DNA of 64,000 bases. Origin: Vallitalea sp. (GTDB lineage Bacteria > Bacillota > Clostridia > Lachnospirales > Vallitaleaceae). The position numbers and the translations under genes are program-made. Below are positions 62,752 to 64,000 of the stretch, piece after piece. A model generated the notes under the pieces. The model saw only the letters and a list, made by a program, of their open reading frames with translations, did no database searches and was not told the origin of the DNA. Positions within the stretch are counted from its first letter, which is position 1; each line of letters opens with the position of its first letter. The stretch lies in the NCBI GenBank assembly GCA_025210235.1, contig JAOASG010000022.1, positions 1-64,000 on the forward strand, given 5' to 3'.

Positions 62752-64000
62752 ATGGAAAAATTACAATTTCAACCAATAGGAGATTTTGAATTAATAGGAA
62801 AAGAAAGTAATGAGATTAACAATAAAGCTAAGATTATATTACGAAAAGGATTTGAAAAAGCTATTATAGGTTTAAGTAATTTTAGCCACATCATAATTTA
62901 TACTAAATTAGTAGAAGAAATTAAGTGTTATACTACCAAAATAAAATATATTAATGAAAGTAAAGGGGAAATAATAATTGATGTAATTAATATAAAAGGT
63001 GAAATAGTAGATATAAAACCATATTTTCCTTGTGAAGAACGAATACAAGATACAAATATTATTCGAAAAAAAGCTATTATTCCTTTTAAAGGAAATATTA
63101 TTGGTAACTACGTGTACATTAATAAAAAGAGTGTAATTAGGCTTCAAGAGTCTAAGTGCCTTACAAATACTGAAATAAAGTCATTTATTGAATTAATAGA
63201 TAAAGGTGATTATCTAAGGGTGCTTTGGTGGTTTCATAAATATGATAAAAAAGATTATCGTAAAACTAGAACGTGTAATCCACCTTATGAAAATGCACCA
63301 AGATGTGGAGTTTTTGCAACTAGATCACCTATAAGACCTAATCCACTTGCTTCTACAGTTATTAAAGTAAAATCTATAGATAAAATTAATCATACAATTG
63401 AGGTAAATGGATTTGATGGGTTTGAGAATACAAAGATATTACAGATTATGTCATATAATGATAATGCTATTTTTGATGATGTAAAAGTTCCAGATTGGGT
63501 GTCACATTGGACAGGTTATAAAACTTTTTTAGATTCTAACATAGATATTAATAGTAGCCATATTTACAAAGATATTATAGATAATAAATCAAAAGAATCA
63601 ATATTTTTAAAAGAGTTAGAGCCAGAAAATAACATAGACATAAAAAATATAAATTCCAATGAAATTATTATTGAAAATGCTTCTATCCATAATCTAAAAG
63701 ATATTTCTGTGAAAATACCAAAGGATGAAATTACAGTGATAACAGGAGTTAGTGGAAGTGGGAAATCAAGTCTTGCATTTGATACGATATACAATGAAAG
63801 CAGAAAACAGTTTATGGACTTGGTTGCTTCCAACACACATATAGAAAATGATTTTAATGATTCAAATGTAAAAAAAATAACTGGGTTACAACCAGCAATA
63901 GCAATAGAACAGAGAAATCTAGGCATGAATCCTAGATCGACAGTTGGATCTGTGTCTAGAATAGGAGATTATCTAAGATTATTATATTCTACTATAGGTG
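62752..64000 (+). CDS. TrmO/TsaA-like domain fused to a UvrA-like ABC ATPase (runs off the window)
   Basis: One uninterrupted frame of at least 416 codons. Residues 1-100 resemble a TrmO first half (FQPIGDF, KAIIGLSNFSHIIIY, DIKPYFPCEER). Residues 140-260 repeat the theme with the strong SAM-binding core CGVFATRSPIRPNPLASTVI (about 185-204) and VNGFDGFENTKIL. A linker leads to a UvrA N-terminus from about 308: NASIHNLKDISVKIP, Walker A GVSGSGKS (332-339), LAFDTIYNESRKQF, GLQPAIAIEQR, NPRSTVGSVSRIGDYLRLLY. TrmO methylates t6A37 of tRNA; UvrA recognises DNA lesions. The combined role is unknown. A GGAGG ribosome site, 13 bases after the AraC gene, precedes the ATG. Confidence 0.85.
   Translation, partial: MEKLQFQPIGDFELIGKESNEINNKAKIILRKGFEKAIIGLSNFSHIIIYTKLVEEIKCYTTKIKYINESKGEIIIDVINIKGEIVDIKPYFPCEERIQDTNIIRKKAIIPFKGNIIGNYVYINKKSVIRLQESKCLTNTEIKSFIELIDKGDYLRVLWWFHKYDKKDYRKTRTCNPPYENAPRCGVFATRSPIRPNPLASTVIKVKSIDKINHTIEVNGFDGFENTKILQIMSYNDNAIFDDVKVPDWVSHWTGYKTFLDSNIDINSSHIYKDIIDNKSKESIFLKELEPENNIDIKNINSNEIIIENASIHNLKDISVKIPKDEITVITGVSGSGKSSLAFDTIYNESRKQFMDLVASNTHIENDFNDSNVKKITGLQPAIAIEQRNLGMNPRSTVGSVSRIGDYLRLLYSTIG

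Noticed and set aside
1..64000. tRNA, rRNA or CRISPR array
   Set aside because: No tRNA-like cloverleaf, T-loop sequence, rRNA block or regularly spaced repeat array was found on reading both strands by eye.

Overview
The window comes from a low-GC, spore-forming Firmicute, most likely a member of Clostridia. The DNA is very AT-rich, with strong AGGAGG-type ribosome sites and frequent GTG/TTG starts. A GerA-family germination protein, S-layer-homology (SLH) proteins, LysM proteins, a B12-dependent ribonucleotide reductase and a two-subunit glycine decarboxylase all fit. I cannot name a genus from sequence alone. No tRNA, rRNA or CRISPR array was seen.

Layout. 0-6 kb is accessory DNA: the end of a DNA adenine methylase, a ParB-like protein, small XRE regulators, a LexA-box promoter in front of an unknown gene, small secreted proteins, and gene debris. 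6-14 kb holds cell-surface proteins (LysM, SH3-like lipoprotein, SLH-TraB), a two-part threonine/serine exporter divergent from glyA, and a relic of a group II intron just behind a terminator. 14.6-17.3 kb encodes bacterial end joining (Ku, a stand-alone LigD-type ligase and a stand-alone LigD-type polymerase). 17.3-25.7 kb is a starch/maltodextrin cluster: a secreted amylase, a LacI regulator, an intracellular GH13 enzyme, and a binding protein with two permeases. It has two perfect cre-type operators and no ATPase gene. 25.8-34 kb holds an apparently degenerate EAL protein, gltX, a leucine T-box with two terminators plus leuA, an FMN oxidoreductase behind a pair of FabT-like operators, and a HAD hydrolase. 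34-43.5 kb holds the ribonucleotide reductase with paired NrdR boxes, a cysteine desulfurase homologue, DUF421/DUF4363, a GerA protein and a four-LysM protein. 43.6-51.2 kb is the glycine cleavage operon (tandem glycine riboswitch, gcvT-gcvH-gcvPA-gcvPB-lpd-ald). 51.5-55.9 kb is the xylose operon (xylA-xylR-xylB) with two near-identical operators around its promoter. 56-64 kb holds a rhomboid-like protein, an SLH-LRR-transglutaminase surface protein bounded by 52-bp direct repeats, a tiny Asp/Tyr/Cys-rich protein, an orphan phytoene-desaturase-like oxidase, an AraC/GyrI-like regulator, and a gene cut by the window end.

Two things stand out. First, a 118-bp palindromic repeat (ends AGGTAATTGC / GTAATTGC) occurs at least nine times in intergenic DNA, five copies nearly intact. 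It looks like a MITE family, and one copy sits in the gcvT leader between the glycine riboswitch and the start codon. Second, the last gene (62752 to beyond the window) joins a TrmO/TsaA-like SAM-binding methyltransferase region to a UvrA-type ABC ATPase in one open frame, directly behind an AraC/GyrI-like regulator. It is the best candidate here for an undescribed system.

Metabolically, glyA, the glycine cleavage operon, alanine dehydrogenase and the exporter pair form a glycine/serine/alanine theme, while the amylase and xyl clusters point to plant-polysaccharide use.
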